NCBI GenBank assembly: GCA_013331575.1
Contig: DUGD01000048.1
Location: forward strand, 1,133 to 6,164
Direction of reading: 5' to 3'
Source of the DNA: Candidatus Woesearchaeota archaeon
GTDB taxonomy: Archaea > Nanobdellota > Nanobdellia > Woesearchaeales > UBA525
Length of the DNA: 5,032 nucleotides
The position numbers and the translations under genes were made by a program. The notes under the pieces are model-generated. The model saw only the letters and a program-made list of their open reading frames with translations. It made no database searches and had not been told where the DNA came from. Positions 3,939 to 5,032 of the stretch are shown here, in pieces. The stretch's first letter is position 1. Each line of letters begins with the position of its first letter.

Positions 3939-5032
3939 TCAATCTTTCCCGCCTACCGCAAGCGATACCAGCTGGTAGAATTTGCCATCCACGCCCAGTA
4001 TGGTCCGCGTATGAGGGAATACTTGACGGAAGGTCGTTTGGATGCTGAACGGCACCCGCAACGCTTCGACAGGCACGAAGCCGCCCGCGCAGCAGCGCAC
4101 ATAATGGGTGTTATTGAACCGGCGATAGATATCGGATTTGGTGTTTTCACAGATGGCCTGTACCATGGCGATGTCTTCACTGCGGACATCCGGACTCCAG
4201 GCGCAACCGTTCTGGCCGATGCACTCATACGCGCAATACCCGTCGATAGAACATGACGCGCTGCAGACTGCGGACGACAAGGTGATATTCTGCCGGTGTA
4301 TTGGCGTGCCGGTGATATCGAAGACACCACTCACCGGATCATATCCTTCGGCATCGGCAAGCACAGTGTGCGTTCCCACCGGGAGATTATTGATGGTGAA
4401 CGACGCATCGAGAGCGACGTAGGAGACTCCGTCCACAATAACCACCCCATCTCGGTATGAACCGTCCGGTGCAGTAATGGGTTCGTTCGTCGTTGCATCG
4501 ATAAGCCGTCCATCCCATCTCGTCAAGCAAGGACCGTCGGAAACGCAGTTCTCCGCTACGCCATTCATACAGATGTCCGGCGCTCCGTAATAGATGGACG
4601 GATCGAGATCTTGGCAGTCGAAGTGGACTGCATCGGTCCAGCAAGTCGCCGGTTTGTCCGTGCGATTGAACGGGTCGCTATCCTGGTTGCAGTCGATACA
4701 GGTTCCCACGTCGGGTCCGCCACCGCAGAAACCGATCTCGCATGGCTCCATCAGCCCCACCACTGCGAACGGCGAATCCTTGTCCGTGCCGCTCTTCGTC
4801 CCGACAGCTGCATCGATGGAGCACGTGATGTTGTAGTCGCCCGGAACCATCCCAGCATCGCAATCGAATCGTGCGACCGTGCCGCTCCAACTGACGAACG
4901 AGCACTGCCTCACGAACGCACCGTTTCGCGTCACCGTGGCGCGCTGGCTCGTTATGACATTGCCCGCATCGTACGTGCAATTGGCGACGAACGTGCTTCC
5001 AGCGCATGCGACGACAGGGCCGTCTGCATCAA
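3939..5032 (-). CDS. Secreted/surface Cys-rich protein, C-terminal part
   Basis: The reading frame is open to the right edge, so the N-terminus and any signal peptide are missing; 363 residues are present. The GTG at 4934 is not a credible start, because 32 good codons precede it. Residues 1-95 look like a beta-sandwich with paired cysteines (VANCTY, RQCSF, RFDCD, NITCS). Residues 139-162 (CQDLDPSIYYGAPDICMNG and on to ENC) match the putative metal-binding motif related to MopE, usually DCDD..P.I.PGA.E.C.NG.D..C. Residues 171-253 read as a carboxypeptidase-regulatory-like beta domain (GRLIDATTNEPI, INNLPVGTHTVLADAEGYDP). The last 110 residues are Cys-rich and unrecognised, with no C-terminal membrane anchor or sorting signal. 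Many cysteines suggest disulfides and an extracellular location. Its specific role is unknown. No promoter is visible because the start lies outside the window. Confidence 0.82.
   Translation of the reverse strand, partial: DADGPVVACAGSTFVANCTYDAGNVITSQRATVTRNGAFVRQCSFVSWSGTVARFDCDAGMVPGDYNITCSIDAAVGTKSGTDKDSPFAVVGLMEPCEIGFCGGGPDVGTCIDCNQDSDPFNRTDKPATCWTDAVHFDCQDLDPSIYYGAPDICMNGVAENCVSDGPCLTRWDGRLIDATTNEPITAPDGSYRDGVVIVDGVSYVALDASFTINNLPVGTHTVLADAEGYDPVSGVFDITGTPIHRQNITLSSAVCSASCSIDGYCAYECIGQNGCAWSPDVRSEDIAMVQAICENTKSDIYRRFNNTHYVRCCAGGFVPVEALRVPFSIQTTFRQVFPHTRTILGVDGKFYQLVSLAVGGKD

Noticed and set aside
3939..4934. GTG at 4934 as the start of the surface protein
   Set aside because: The frame continues upstream to the window edge with 32 codons of the same Cys-containing beta-sandwich character.

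Overview
The window reads as a piece of an archaeal chromosome of moderate GC content. Three independent signs agree. One gene encodes GatD, a subunit found only in the archaeal Glu-tRNA(Gln) amidotransferase. A tRNA-Thr gene carries a 20-nt intron with a textbook archaeal bulge-helix-bulge. Three protein genes have a TATA box centred 26-28 bases before the start codon, as expected for (nearly) leaderless archaeal mRNAs. A DPANN-type lineage is plausible from the small Cys-rich surface protein and tRNA style, but that is inference.

Layout. 1-433 holds no convincing protein gene but is dense in inverted repeats that nest into two multi-branched structures (38-147 and 202-346). 434-1765 (+) is gatD. 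1766-2057 is gene-free and contains a third multi-branched structure closed by a perfect 10-bp stem (1869-1981), then the tRNA promoter. 2058-2150 (+) is tRNA-Thr(UGU). 2151-2354 holds two degenerate repeat units that each carry a copy of the tRNA 3' end folded into a long hairpin. 2355-3113 (-) is an AT-rich family S51 (peptidase E-like) gene. 3227-3769 (-) is a multi-pass membrane protein of unknown function. 3939 to the right edge (-) is the C-terminal part of a secreted or surface Cys-rich protein with a MopE-like metal-binding stretch and a carboxypeptidase-regulatory-like domain.

How the parts relate. GatD and tRNA-Thr are translation functions but form no operon: each has its own promoter. 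The S51, membrane and surface genes point the same way; the first two have their own TATA boxes, so they are probably separate transcripts. The S51 gene differs in base composition and sits next to a tRNA whose 3' end is repeated, the usual look of an integration hotspot, although no integrase is visible.

The most unusual content is non-coding: the tRNA-end hairpin repeats, the three multi-branched inverted-repeat structures, a tRNA elbow with C19 and G55 in place of G19 and U55, and a recurring intergenic motif around GCAGAA. These are read by eye; no folding, alignment or database search could be run.
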